This document shows positions 54,690-64,000 of a stretch of DNA of 64,000 nucleotides, piece by piece. The stretch's first letter is position 1. The number at the start of each line of letters is the position of its first letter. Origin of the DNA: Gautieria morchelliformis. Its lineage: Eukaryota > Basidiomycota > Agaricomycetes > Gomphales > Gomphaceae. The position numbers and the translations under genes are program-made. The notes under the pieces were generated by a model. It worked only from the letters and a program-made list of their open reading frames with translations. It was not told the DNA's origin and searched no databases. Location of the stretch: positions 113,431 to 177,430 of the forward strand of contig WHVA01000217.1 in NCBI GenBank assembly GCA_015179125.1, given 5' to 3'.

Positions 54690-55645
54690 CCCACCCAATC
54701 AGTCTTCTCTTTTACATTCTCAACACAATCCAGGTACCCATGGATGAGAAGAATGAGGCCCTCATTTCACCTATCCAGCCGATTGATGATCATTGGCACC
54801 TTCTCCATGACATGGATGTCTTTATATGGGATGAAGCTCCTATTGCAAACAAAGCTGTCCTTGCCTGTGTAGATGAAACTCTCCCTTGGATAATGGAAAA
54901 TGGGCTATCTTTTGGTGGAGAATTTGTCAGTCTCCTTGGTGACTTTCTACAACCCTGTCCAGTGGTCAGATATGGAGGTCAGTCTCAGATTGTCGATGCT
55001 CCTATATACACTTCAGAATTATGGCAGGATTTTGAAGTTCTCCACCTAACCACACCCATTTGCAATGCAAAAGATCCAGAGTTTGCTCACTTTGTCCATG
55101 CCATTGGTGACGGTAAAGGCCCTGAAGTCGCTTTAGACCTCATCCAAACTGTATATGATGCGTCTTCCCTGGTAGACATTGTTTTCCCCTTCCTCATTCT
55201 TTCCTCCCCAGCAGAGTGCTTGACATAGGCTATACTTGCGCCAACAAACTCACAGGTTGACCTATACAATTCAATACTCATCAACCACCCCCAACATCCT
55301 GGGAAGACATACTTTGCTGCTGACAGCCTCCGTGAAACTGATGATGCCGAAATTCAATCTCCATCACCACAAAGCAGTCTTGACTATGTTGCATGACAAC
55401 CTCCACCTGGGCTCCCACTCCATGCCTTGAAAGTCAAGGTCGGGGGTGTATACAGACTCCTTCAAAACTTCCCTATAGATCGAGGCTTGGTCAAAACACT
55501 AGAGTACTTATCACTCAAGTTGGAACAAGAATTGTCACAGTACATAATAATTGCACTAACATACTTTATTCTGTCAACAATTTCCCCTTGCTCCTGCATA
55601 GGCAATGACATTCAACAGCTGTCTGGGCCTTACCCTGGATCATAT
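54690..55645 (+). pseudogene. Helitron helicase fragment, plus strand
   Basis: The frame reads DMDVFIWDEAPIANKAVLAC (Walker B, IWDEAP, 54816-54846), FGGEFVSLLGDFLQPCPVVR, LWQDFEVLHLTTPICNAKDP, then AILAPTNSQVDLYNSILINH, KTYFAADSLRETDDAEIQSP, LPLHALKVKVGGVYRLLQNF and NTRVLITQVGTRIVTV in other frames. It is the middle and late part of a PIF1-like Helitron helicase, but from a family unlike the Helitron at 19.7-24.8 kb. There is no Walker A, Rep or 3' CTAG terminus that I can find. Confidence 0.85.
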
Positions 55646-55884
55646 TGGCATGACTGGCATTCTGTTGTGGCCAACTTTATTGTGCAATTTCCAGAATTCA
55701 CCATCATGATCGTGCCAGCATCCATCTAAGTATTTTTCCAGTATTATTTTTTCTATACTACAATTAATGTAACTTACCCTGAAATCTGACTCTAACAAAC
55801 ATCCTAGGTTTTCATACACTAAAATCCTGCCTTCCGTGCAACCACTAAACATGATCAGCCGGCGCGAAGCGCCGGCGGGTCTTG

Positions 55885-57074
55885 TAGACATAATCGAATC
55901 ACACTTATTTCACCTGCTTGCTTTTCGTGAGACAGCGCCTTGCATGCACATCACGGTAATCTTTACGAGCATACCGCTCGTGGCTGGTGGACAGAAACAT
56001 GAATACCCAAACTACAAGGGAAGAGCAACAGTATGCTTACCAGATAGTACACTCGAAGATCTTGCCTCGGGTTTTCGCATTGACGTGACGGATCGCATCC
56101 TGTTTCTGCGCAAAGGATTTTCCACTGTAAGATCAATAAGGATGAAAACTCGCAAGGCCTAGGGATTGAGATAGACGTACCAGGTGAGGCATATGAAGGG
56201 CGTCAGCTACTTAAGGTGGATGCGGCGAATATGAGATATGGCCTCTCGCCTCGTGTCGAAGTGACCTTGGTGGGAACAGCTCGGATAGTTACAACGATAG
56301 CGTGTCTGGCCCTCGACTTTGGTCGTGGTGATGTACTCTTTGAGTTCGGGTGTCTTCGTAATGGTGCCAACCGGCATGTAGATGTGTTGGGGATGTCCGG
56401 AAGTGACGGCAGGGGGAATATTCGGACCCAGCTGGCCGGACGCTTGTGAAGAATCACTATGAGAAGATGAATGTTTTATACAACAAACCTGGAATAAATA
56501 TTAGAGTTATCTTCTATTCCGGTGAGCTCCTCTGATGTATGCGGTATCAATGATGACTATTGATGTGACAGGATACAACATGCAAGGCTTACCAGCTGAA
56601 TCTTCTTTGTCCAGGCTGGGAGCTGCAGTGAGGGTGATGTGTTTCAGGTCTCGTGCTCTGCCAGCGATAGAATCAAATACCAAAAATGTCCTGGCCGGCA
56701 CTGAAACCGGAGGATCCGATGTCTGGGAGAAAGAATGTGAGGTAAGGTGCTGTGTGCATCTCTGAGATGAATAACCAGATGAGAATGAATCAGCACACTC
56801 ACGAGTATCGTTTGCTGTATGAGAATGATTAACATCTATCACGGCAGCAACACGAGGTGTGAGGGAACATAAGGAAGAGGAGCAACATGTTGAGACGAAC
56901 CATTGGTTAGCCATGGCGCATGCTCGTCCAGAATGAAGTTCAGCTCGTCACTGGCAATGGAGCTCTGGAATGGGTGCATGGATGGTTTTGAATGAGCGGT
57001 GCTGTAATGCTAGTAGACAATGGGGGGGGGATGAGACGATGATAGGGTGAGCCGTAGGACACAAGCATTATATG
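55885..57074 (-). repeat. Right arm of the 1.2-kb inverted segmental duplication
   Basis: Reverse-complement partner of 50008-51172. It differs from the left arm by substitutions and small indels, for example an extra about 25 bp near 56865. Confidence 0.85.
55905..56979 (-). CDS. C2H2-like zinc-finger protein, copy 2, spliced
   Basis: The start ATG is 56979-56977 and the stop TAA is at 55907-55905, with the same order of blocks as copy 1: FILDEHAPWLTNGSS, an insertion, VAAVIDVNHSHTANDT, intron (GTGAGTGTG...ATCTCAG), ARTFLVFDSIAGRARDLKHI, a long middle, then the Cys/His region and a last exon with the identical end LTKSKQVK. The extra bases near 56865 and an early stop near 56507 unless spliced show that the two genes have diverged. 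Which copy, if either, is functional cannot be told. Exon borders are approximate. Confidence 0.55.
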
Positions 57075-57650
57075 CCGGGGACTTGTTGCTAAGCCAGCGC
57101 GCCTCCACCTCTGGAGTTACTAGCGGGGGTCGGGGTAGGACCAGGGCGTGCCTGTGTAGGGTGCGTGGGCGCCGAGGCAAGCGTGTGACTCACGGTCCTT
57201 CTCGAAGGGAATTCTGCTTTGAGAGCGTCATGGTTTGGGACAAGATATAGGTCGCGACTGGGTGCCCAAGGGGCCGGGGCCCCAGGTGCGGGAGATCGCG
57301 TGGGAACATGCAGACGTGGGTTGGGGACAGCGTCAGCACGCCGAAGGAGGGGGCGACGTCGTCGTCGTGTGCGCACCGGGGGGGCGCGTGGAGGGGTACA
57401 GTGCGCGTAGAGTTGGTGCACGAAGAGGGAGTCGGCGGCGGAGGACGCGGCGACGTCGTCGCGTGCGCACGCAGAGGGCGTGTAGAGGTGGCGGGCGCGG
57501 AGGAGGTGGCGGCGGAGGTGGAGGCGGCGGCGGGGTCACGTTCCTGGGTGGTGGTAGCCTTGGGGGTGCAAGGGGAGGTGTGTGGGCGGCAAAGGAAGGA
57601 TTGAGACGTCCTAGAAAAATATATTTGTATATTAGCTCAGCCATGTCCCA
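57075..57650. other. GC-rich low-complexity stretch
   Basis: From about 57330 to 57560 the plus strand is a GGCGGNGGN/GTCGTCG-type tract. All long frames on both strands are Gly/Arg/Ala or Pro-rich artefacts. No gene is claimed. Confidence 0.5.
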
Positions 57651-57789
57651 TAGAATGACCAGCCTTAGCTTGTTTATGGGACATGGCCCCCAGTGACCAC
57701 ACAGTGGGTGCCGGGCATTTCCCGCAATGCGCCAAACCTTGATGGCGATGGCGGGACATGCGCTAAAAATGCAACGCAGGGCGGCTATG

Positions 57790-57890
57790 GCCCATACCCG
57801 AGCCCGGCCCGAGCCCTCGTCCTGGGCCGGGCTTCAATTTTGGGAGGCCCGAGCCCTTCAAAGCCCGGCCCGAGCCCGGAGAACACTAGC
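57790..57890. repeat. CCCGAGCCCGGC-type repeat cluster
   Basis: The words CCCGAGCCCGGCCCGAGCCC and GGGCCGGGC recur in direct and inverted orientation within 100 bp. Such words are typical of the ends of some hAT elements, so a small hAT-related MITE is possible. Confidence 0.4.
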
Positions 57891-59475
57891 TATGGGGAAG
57901 CGCGCGGTCTCACCGAGCCACTGCGGGAAACGCGTCCCTCGCGCCGCTGAAGGAGTTCCTCAGCAGTGCGAGGGACCTCCAGGTGGTGGGCCGGCGTCCC
58001 CTTCGCTAGCGCGGTCGCAGGCTCGCAGCGGTCGTGGCTGGTGCTGACATAAGCAGCTCCCGGCAACGGCCGTCGCGCTGTCTGGCTTGGCAATGATCGG
58101 TTACGAGTTTGGACCGTGGGAAGTAGGTCCCTGTTCGTACCCTGTCCAAAAACGTGAACAATAGGGATTTCACGTGGGTGGATTGGACCAAACATGGCCT
58201 ATCAAGAGAAGCCATGTATTCAAGTCAATGAATAGAAGACGAGAAGACAAATGATGAATAGTCGTCTTTGGCGATCCTTCGCTCGCCTGTCGGAGATCGC
58301 ATCACATGTCTGAATCCGACTTAATTGGCAATGGAACGACAGTCAGCGTAGTGGACGAACCGCTGTTACGACCATGCTCTCCCTGACGATCTCCGACCGG
58401 CACTATGGCTATACATGGGTATAGGCTCCTCTCTTGACTGTAAGGACGAGACTGATCAAGGTTCAATCTACTTATCCTTCCATTTCCAATTATACAGGAA
58501 AATTAGGCTTAGGACTTCGACGGCGACTCGGGGCGGGGGGAGGGGGAGGTTGGCTCCATGATATTGTGCCCCTAGATATGCTGTGGATGATCAGAATCCA
58601 ACAATGTCACCCACGTGTATCAGTCTGCCTGCAGCGCCGCCATATGTATCCCCGCTGTATCTTTCCACCAGACCCTGCCAGGCGTTATCCGACATGGCGT
58701 GAGTATGAAGCTGGAACCTACATGCATCACATGAGCGGGATGCCGGCCGTTTCTTCCCAACAAAGAGCTCAAATGGGCGCTGTGGTTTATGGCGGGTGGG
58801 TGTGTCCATTCATGATGGGGAGTCTGGAGATGGCGTATGCTCCCGGCGTCTAGTACACTAATATCTATTTCTGCAACGTTCTAGGGTTTGGGGATACAGT
58901 GTCCTGGCGCCCCACGTCCAGTATTAGGGAATCAGCCGCTTAGAACGTTTGTATCTGTCCCAGATCCTGGCACACCCCCTCATCTTGGCGACGTGGTTGC
59001 AGCGAGATTTACCTTCAAGTACTAGCCTCTTCCTAGAATCATGCTAGCGCGCTGTTTCCAGTACTGTATCGAGATACCCGGCCCCCTTTCCACCACGACC
59101 CTGCACGATGGAGTTGTCCGCGAGCTGGGGTCCCCGTGGAAGCGCGCTGGCTATCCAAGTGGCCAGCAGATATAAAAATCTTGTCAGACCACCCATACTA
59201 CCGTCCCTTATCTTCCACTTGCTTTCTATTACACCACAAGTGTTCAAAACATTTGTGTCCACCCCGGAGTGTATGGACAGCGACGGGCTGAACGTGATGG
59301 GAAGCCTGTATGTGTGTCTTACGGTGCACAACATATCCCCCTTCGTCTTTATATTCACTAATGCTCCTGTTCTTCCCCAAACTGGCTTACCTTATATCTC
59401 ACTCGATGAACACGCTCGTGAGCATGCTGGTTCGTTCACATCCCGTCATTTATCTCAGAAATACACACAGGAATG
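57891..59475. other. No confident gene
   Basis: Frames at 58434-58853 (+), 58591-58809 (-) and 59108-59512 (+) are open but lack known motifs. The overlap of similarly long frames on both strands argues against simple coding. The sequence just before 59476 should be the host flank of the Copia element. Confidence 0.4.
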
Positions 59476-59597
59476 TGTGAGCGCAGTGATATCTGAGTTC
59501 GGAAGAAGATGAGTATGATTCTTCTTCCGAACTCAGCCGCGTACTGTATAGTACGACGGGCGACTAATGCCCTGACTGCATCACGTGATGCAACACA
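59476..59597 (-). mobile_element. 3' LTR of the Copia element
   Basis: On the minus strand it starts TGTGTTGC at 59597, directly after a polypurine tract (AAGGGGG), and ends CTCACA at 59476. Its end matches the 5' LTR end at 63847 (TGTGAGCGCAGTGATATCTG on the plus strand). It contains a perfect 14-bp hairpin: GAGTTCGGAAGAAG at 59495-59508 and its complement at 59521-59534. Confidence 0.75.
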
Positions 59598-59622
59598 CCC
59601 CCTTGATGCAGTCAATCTGCGA

Positions 59623-60390
59623 TCAGAAGAGCCCCATAGCGCGACGGTGCCGTTCTACCGATTCACGAGGTAACGCTTTCGTTAATAAATCGGCTGGCAT
59701 ATCCTTCGTGGGCACGTATCCGACTTGGATGGCTCTCTGGGCAACTTTCTCCCGCAACCAGAAGTATCGGAGATCCAGATGCTTCATTCGCCCGTGATGC
59801 TCTGGATTTTTGGCGACGGTGAGTGCGGATTTGTTATCGATGTAGAGATGAGATGGCTCCTCAACCCTCGAACCGAGTTCATCGAATAGGCTTCGTAGCC
59901 AGATGATTTCAGTACCGGAGAGGGTCGCTGCCACGAACTCGGCTTCTGTCGTGGATAGGGTAACTATGTTCTGCAGTTTGCTGGCCCAGCTAACCGTTCC
60001 AGTCCCGATCTTGATGAGGAAACCAGATGTTGAGCGACCGTTGTCTGGATTTCCTCCGTGATCGGCGTCCGTCCATGTCCGAAAGGTTTCGCCTGTGTTA
60101 TTTGGCGCGAATGTGAGTGCTAGGTCAACCGTCCCTTTTAAATAACGTAGGAGATGTTTTACGGCTGCCCAGTGTGCTGGGTCCAGATTTGAGTTGAATC
60201 GAGCGAGGCATCCAACGGCATAGGCGATGTCAGGGCGAGTGGCAATGGCCAGATAGTTCAGTGCTCCAACTGCGTTCAAGTAAGGTAGGTTTTGCATTTC
60301 TGCTATCTCCTCTGGTGTTGATGGTCCCATTTCTGAGCTTAGGTTTAATCCGGGGCTCATAGGTGTGAATACAGGCCGGCAGTCGGACAT
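59623..60390 (-). pseudogene. Copia late reverse transcriptase and RNase H
   Basis: The 255-residue open frame contains PYLNAVGALNYLAIATRPDI, the RNase H motifs FRTWTDADHGGNPDNGRSTS (Asp), TVSWASKLQNIVTLSTTEAE (Glu), SHLYIDNKSALTVAKNPEHH (Asp) and KHLDLRYFWLREKV. The end is YVPTKDMPADLLTKALP. It is complete and well preserved and would remove element RNA from the hybrid. It is separated from the RT frame by one extra A in the run at about 60424. Confidence 0.92.
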
Positions 60391-60399
60391 GTGGAATCA

Positions 60400-61969
60400 A
60401 TCGAGTAGTTCCTCGATGTATTGTTTTTTGTGAGAGCTTTAGCGTCTTCTGCAGGCGATCATACTGTACTTCCACACCTAGTAATGATCTTGTTTCTCCT
60501 AAATCCTTCAATTTGAAGACTTCGGCTAGACGGCTTTTGACTCTATCAAGATCGTGTCTCGAATTTGATACCAGGGTGAGGTCATCAACGAAGACTGGTA
60601 TAACGATCTTGATGGTCTCGCTTGTCCAGACATAGACACTTGGGTCGGATTTAAGACGTGTGAATCCCATGTTCTCAAGTGCCGATCCGAGCCGCTCATA
60701 CCACAGCCTTCCACTTTGCTTTAGTCCGTAGAGTCCCCGCTTGAGCTTGCATACCCAGTCGGCACCCCCTTGATGATATCCTTCTGGTTGTTCCATATAG
60801 ATTTGGGCATCGTCGCTTAGGATCCCATTTAGGTATGCATTAGAAATGTCTATGGACTCAATGTACGCTCCCTGAAGTGCCCCTTGCGCCAGTATCGTCC
60901 GCAGGGCTGCCCATCGCGTGGTAGGAGCGAACACCTTGTCGTAGTCGATGCCTGGTCGCTGGGTATAGCCTTTTGCCACCAGACAACTTTTGTATTTGTC
61001 CAGGGAACCGTCTGAGTTGAGTTTAATTCGGAATACCCATCGTGAACCAATGGCTTTTTCTCCAGGTGGCAGTCTCACCAATTCCCATGTCCCGTTGTCC
61101 AAGAGCGCTTGGATTTCTGCGTCTGTGGAATCCTTCCATAATGGTGTGTCAGAGCACCGCATTGCCTCAGCGAATGTTTTCGGGACACGATCATCTTTGA
61201 TGGTTGCATTGAATGCTATCTCAATGGTGTCAGGTGAGATTAATTTTGCTCTGGTGACGTCCAATCCATCGTGTATGAATTCCAGGGCCTGGATTATTGA
61301 GGCTCTGGCTGCAGCACCCCCTTCAGGCCCTGGATCGTCATGATCGGGAGGTGGTCGTGGTCTGAAGAAGGGGTCATGGAGATACCGGTAGTCGGGGCAG
61401 GCAGGAGTTCTGCTGGAACGGCGGGGTTGCGCAGGAGGTGCGGGTGGAGCGGGGTCTGGAGTTGGAACTGGCGGTTCAGGGGCAGGTGGGGCTGGGTCTG
61501 GAGGAGCTGGTAGATCATGGTCAGGTTGGTCTGAGATAGGAGGAGGTTGGATTTCATGGTGGGCATCTGGTGGGTCTGGGTCAGGTGGTGCAGCGACCTC
61601 ATTTGGGAGTAAGACGGGTGTTGATCTGAGCAGACTTTGGGTAGGGTTGTTAGTGGAGAGGCCCGGGAACTCAGTCTCGTTGAAAATAACGTCGCGGGAT
61701 ATGATAGTGTGCTTTGTGGTGGGATCGAGACAACGCCAACCTTTATATCCATTTTCGAAGCCAATATAGATGCATTTTCGAGATCTAGGCTGAAGTCCAT
61801 CCCTTTGATCCTTCTGCACGTGAACATGCGCTGTACAGCCAAAGGTACATAACATTCCCAGATCTGGTTTGTGGCCATGCCAGGCTTCGTACGGCGTCAT
61901 GTCTGGCAGTGCAGAGGTTGGTGTGGCATTGATAATACGGACTAGCAGTTGTAGGGCGTCTCCCCACAT
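60400..61969 (-). pseudogene. Copia integrase C-terminus, linker and reverse transcriptase
   Basis: Blocks in order: INATPTSALPDMTPYEAWHG, CIYIGFENGYKGWRCLDPTT, a long Pro/Asp linker, then RT with LLDNGTWELVRLPPGEKAIG, SRWVFRIKLNSDGSLDKYKS, LVAKGYTQRPGIDYDKVFAP, DISNAYLNG (catalytic Asp), YGLKQSGRLWYERL and VFVDDLTLVSNS (FVDD box). The frame leaves sense near 60424, where TCACAAAAAACAATAC has one A too many compared with the expected LSQKQYIEELL. A single repair of that run would not suffice for function because of the other defects. Confidence 0.92.
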
Positions 61970-62032
61970 TGATGCTGGCAGACGAGCTTGTTGCAGTAAT
62001 GCAATCGTTCCTTCAATAAGAGTGCGGTTGGT

Positions 62033-62480
62033 TCATTCCGAGATTCCATTTTGTTGTGGCGTACCCCTCGTAGTGTGCTCATGGATTATCCCCTGGTGTT
62101 GGAAATGCTCGTCCCATTTCCGGCCTATATATTCCCCTCCTTTGTCGTCCCTGAATCTCCTCACTCGTGATCCTGTTTGGTTTTCGGCAAACACCTCATA
62201 GGATCGGTAAGCATCGAAGGCCTCATCCTTTGATTTCAGGAGGTACACACATTGATAGCGTGTATGATCATCTGTGAAAGTTATCCAATATCGATGACCG
62301 GACGGTGTGCACACAGGGAGGGGTCCATGTCCATCGGAGACAACAAGGTCGAGTGGTTTGGATGTACGGCTTTCGCTTCTTTTGGGAACGGATTGCGGTG
62401 TTGTTTCGCCGCAATGCATGGTTCACAGATGGTGGCATGCTTGCCTTGGAGTTTACATGTATTCCACGGGCCATGTATGT
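62033..62480 (-). pseudogene. Copia integrase core
   Basis: The frame reads CEPCIAAKQHRNPFPKRSES (zinc-domain end), DLVVSDGHGPLPVCTPSGHR (first Asp), YWITFTDDHTRYQCVYLLKS, then RVRRFRDDKGGEYIGRKWDE (second Asp), THTTRGTPQQNGISE-type sequence (HTTRGTPQQNGISE). Then comes TGA at 62035-62033, where Arg is expected (catalytic Glu is the residue just before), and TNRTLIEGT afterward. So the stop separates the catalytic Glu from the rest of integrase. Confidence 0.9.
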
Positions 62481-62481
62481 T

Positions 62482-63252
62482 TTAGAAGTCTTCCAAACGG
62501 GATGACCCTATGTGTGCAAGTCGCCTGTGTAATAGAGATCGATCTACGATGGGTGACAATGTGGAGAATGCGTATTCTGGGTTAGGATAGTGTTTCCGGT
62601 TAGGAAACCAGTTCCGTTTCGCACCGTGGCGCAGAAACGTAACTCTCCATCTTGGGACGAATGAGATACGGCTTCGCACAATATTGACGGTAAAATTGTG
62701 GTGGGTGGTGAGGCGGACAACAGTTAATAGATTATTTTGGAGGGCTGGTACATGTAGGACGTTCGAGAAAATGATGTCCTGTGCCGTTTTCCCGTCAATT
62801 ATAGGGGTGAATAGAATCTGTCCCTTTCCGGTTGAATAAACGACTTCATTCGTGGCTAATCGGATGGGTACGTGGTAAGGCTCATAGTTTCGGAGCCAGT
62901 GTCGGTGTGGAGTCATATGACTTGTCGCTCCCATGTCTGTGTTCCAGCGTAAGTTGGCATCGTCGCCATGGGAAGGGAAAGACAGCCGCAAATTCGCGTT
63001 TCCAGCGAGTTCCTGCGTATTTTCGCTCGGGGCGCTCTCTCTGGCTTGGTTTGCGGCCTTCCTCTTGTCATTTCGTGCTGGTCTAAGCTCTGAGTGAGCG
63101 ATCCAGCAGCGATCTGCCAGGTGCCCTCGCTTTTTGCATACTGCGCACGTAAGAATAGTACTCTTTTTGCTTCGAGTCGTGGACGGTGCGGCTACTGTTG
63201 AGATCGTAGAAGCCTGACGTTTCAGGTCTTCATTTCGGAACGCTGTGGCCAT
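62482..63252 (-). pseudogene. Copia zinc knuckle, protease and GAG-pre-integrase region
   Basis: The 256-residue frame holds a CCHC knuckle CAVCKKRGHLADRC (about residues 36-49), then the retrotransposon protease WNTDMGATSHMTPHRHW (about 103-119). The active site is DMGA instead of the conserved DTGA or DSGA; ACG to ATG, one C-to-T change, explains it. The pre-integrase motif HRRLAHIGSSRLEDF lies at the end and is followed by TAA (62482-62484), where another C-to-T in CAA would do. The protease is therefore probably dead. Confidence 0.9.
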
Positions 63253-63275
63253 GGTGGTACGGTCAAGGGTGCTGA

Positions 63276-63804
63276 TCAGGAGGAGGGGGACGTGAAGGCT
63301 CCATATTCAGCTTGATCGAGTCCCGTAAGCGCCGCGTGTATGCCGATTTCATCGATAATGTTTTGCACGGTTAGGGTATTCGGTGCAAGGGCTATAAGAT
63401 CATTTGTAGCAGTGTTAACACGGGTGATATAGTCTATAAGAGATTCGGCGTCATCCTTTCGTACATTTAGCAGTTTTTTCATTGCATGGAATCGACTGTT
63501 TGCAACTTGCGACCGGTGCGCTGCTCTTAGCATCTTCCACATCTCAATGGGATCGTCCATCATGCCTTCAACGTGGATGTATTGTGTGGGCAATAAGGAT
63601 TTTAATAGGATGCCGGCCGCTTCCTCCTTTTTCAGTAGCCATTTCTCAGCCTCTGCTGCGTCGGTTGGCCGTTTGAATTCTTCGGTGATAATCCGCCACG
63701 CATTGATAGTCATTAGTTCGCTTGTAGCGCTACCACCAAACGTTGTAGTTTGTGCTTGAGAGCTTCGTGCTCTTCGTGTGGTTTTCCGCTTCTGAATCTG
63801 ACAT
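63276..63804 (-). pseudogene. Copia gag
   Basis: The likely start is ATG 63804 (MSDSEAENHTKSTKLSSTNY), then a frameshift near 63735, then LMTINAWRIITEEFKRPTDA, MMDDPIEMWKMLRAAHRSQV, AMKKLLNVRKDDAESLIDYI and a C-terminal LTVQNIIDEIGIHAALTGLD. This is the UBN2-type Gag of Copia elements that forms the particle. It ends at 63276, and the zinc-knuckle frame begins in a different phase. Confidence 0.88.
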
Positions 63805-63833
63805 GGCGATGATCTCTCCTTCGACTACGGCGC

Positions 63834-63846
63834 GGGGCCCATAACC
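63834..63846 (-). other. Copia primer-binding site matching initiator tRNA-Met anticodon arm
   Basis: The plus strand GGGGCCCATAACC directly abuts the LTR end (CACA|GG on the minus strand). The 13-mer equals that at 42233-42245 and corresponds to the anticodon loop of initiator tRNA-Met, as in elements primed by an internal tRNA fragment. Confidence 0.75.
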
Positions 63847-64000
63847 TGTGAGCGCAGTGATATCTGAGTTCGGAAGAAGATGAGTATGATTCTTCTTTAT
63901 CTCCAAGATACTAACTACTTGCCTGAGTTCGGAAGAAGATGAGTATGATTCTTCTTCCGAACTCAGCCACGTACTGTATCTATAGTATAAAGTTTCTAGG
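63847..64000 (-). mobile_element. 5' LTR of the Copia element, incomplete
   Basis: It shares TGTGAGCGCAGTGATATCTG and the hairpin unit with the 3' LTR (59476-59597). It also contains an insertion or duplication: the word GAGTTCGGAAGAAGATGAG occurs twice (63865 and 63925), the first without its inverted partner. The start of the LTR lies beyond the window. Confidence 0.75.

Larger units (their letters stand above)
59476..64000 (-). mobile_element. Ty1/Copia retrotransposon, near complete, cut by the window end
   Basis: Minus-strand order: 5' LTR (64000-63847, incomplete), primer-binding site (63846-63834), gag (63804-63276), zinc knuckle and protease (63252-62482), integrase (62480-61700), Pro-rich linker, RT (to 60400) and RNase H (60390-59623), polypurine tract and 3' LTR. 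Damage is limited: frameshifts near 63735, 63260 and 60425 and stops at 62482 and 62033. The Copia domain order protease-integrase-RT-RNase H is clear. Confidence 0.9.

Noticed and set aside
57235-57696. Long Gly/Arg-rich and Pro-rich frames
   Set aside because: They are produced by a GGCGGNGGN-type tract and exist on both strands; no start context or conserved block.
58434-58853. 139-codon plus-strand frame with Tyr/Met/Pro-rich end
   Set aside because: A 72-codon minus frame overlaps it, there is no recognised motif and no splice support; left as unassigned sequence.
1-64000. tRNA, rRNA, CRISPR array, prokaryotic operon or phage features
   Set aside because: No cloverleaf with matching A and B boxes, no regularly spaced repeats with unique spacers and no bacterial gene order were found; introns and element types are fungal.

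Overview
The window looks like nuclear DNA of a filamentous basidiomycete, most likely an agaricomycete. Reasons seen in the sequence are short introns of about 45-60 bp with GTRNGT...YAG borders, a FunK1-type fungal protein kinase, a many-exon seven-helix membrane protein of a type I associate with basidiomycetes, a Zn(II)2Cys6 regulator remnant, and a mix of Copia, Gypsy, Helitron, Tc1/mariner-like and hAT elements. I cannot name the genus. No operon, CRISPR array, rRNA or convincing tRNA is present.

Most of the window is a layered transposon graveyard. 1-2.9 kb: edge of an unknown gene, a fold-back repeat and a decayed Copia element (+). 3.5-10.2 kb: a Gypsy element (-) whose gag-pro-RT frame is interrupted only by three TGA codons, bounded by about 210-bp direct repeats and scarred by a Helitron 3' end. 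10.2-15.1 kb: no recognisable gene, one solo-LTR-like repeat and GT-rich sequence. 15.6-17.9 kb: the best host gene, a spliced membrane protein (-). 18.4-19.6 kb: a small fragment resembling CTD phosphatase, a 25-bp-stem hairpin and a 397-bp palindromic MITE. 19.75-24.8 kb: a nearly complete but frameshifted Helitron (-). 25.2-28.3 kb: a gag fragment, a SAM-like fragment and the FunK1 kinase (+). 28.5-29.8 kb: a Tc1/mariner-like transposase (-). 30.0-30.7 kb: a His/Pro-rich hypothetical gene. 31.1-47.2 kb: two paralogous copies of an unidentified repeat; the second is split by a 3.2-kb DDE transposon with TA target duplications and by a 270-bp insert. Between the copies lie host-gene relics (threonyl-tRNA synthetase, aldo-keto reductase, Zn2Cys6 factor) and a 5'-Copia piece. 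48.3-59.4 kb: hAT end, an inverted 1.2-kb duplication of a zinc-finger gene, Gypsy and Helitron fragments, the second palindromic MITE and GC-rich sequence. 59.5-64.0 kb: a near-complete Copia element (-) running off the window end.

The common thread is decay by C-to-T change. At least fourteen in-frame stops in seven unrelated sequences read as CGA to TGA, CAG to TAG or CAA to TAA. This suggests RIP-like mutation or deamination of methylated cytosine over the whole region. The genes do not form a pathway. I found no convincing new multi-gene system; the more interesting items are the mutation signature, the half-tRNA primer sites of the Copia elements, the nested insertions that can be dated against an empty site, the paired palindromic MITEs, and the inverted zinc-finger duplication.
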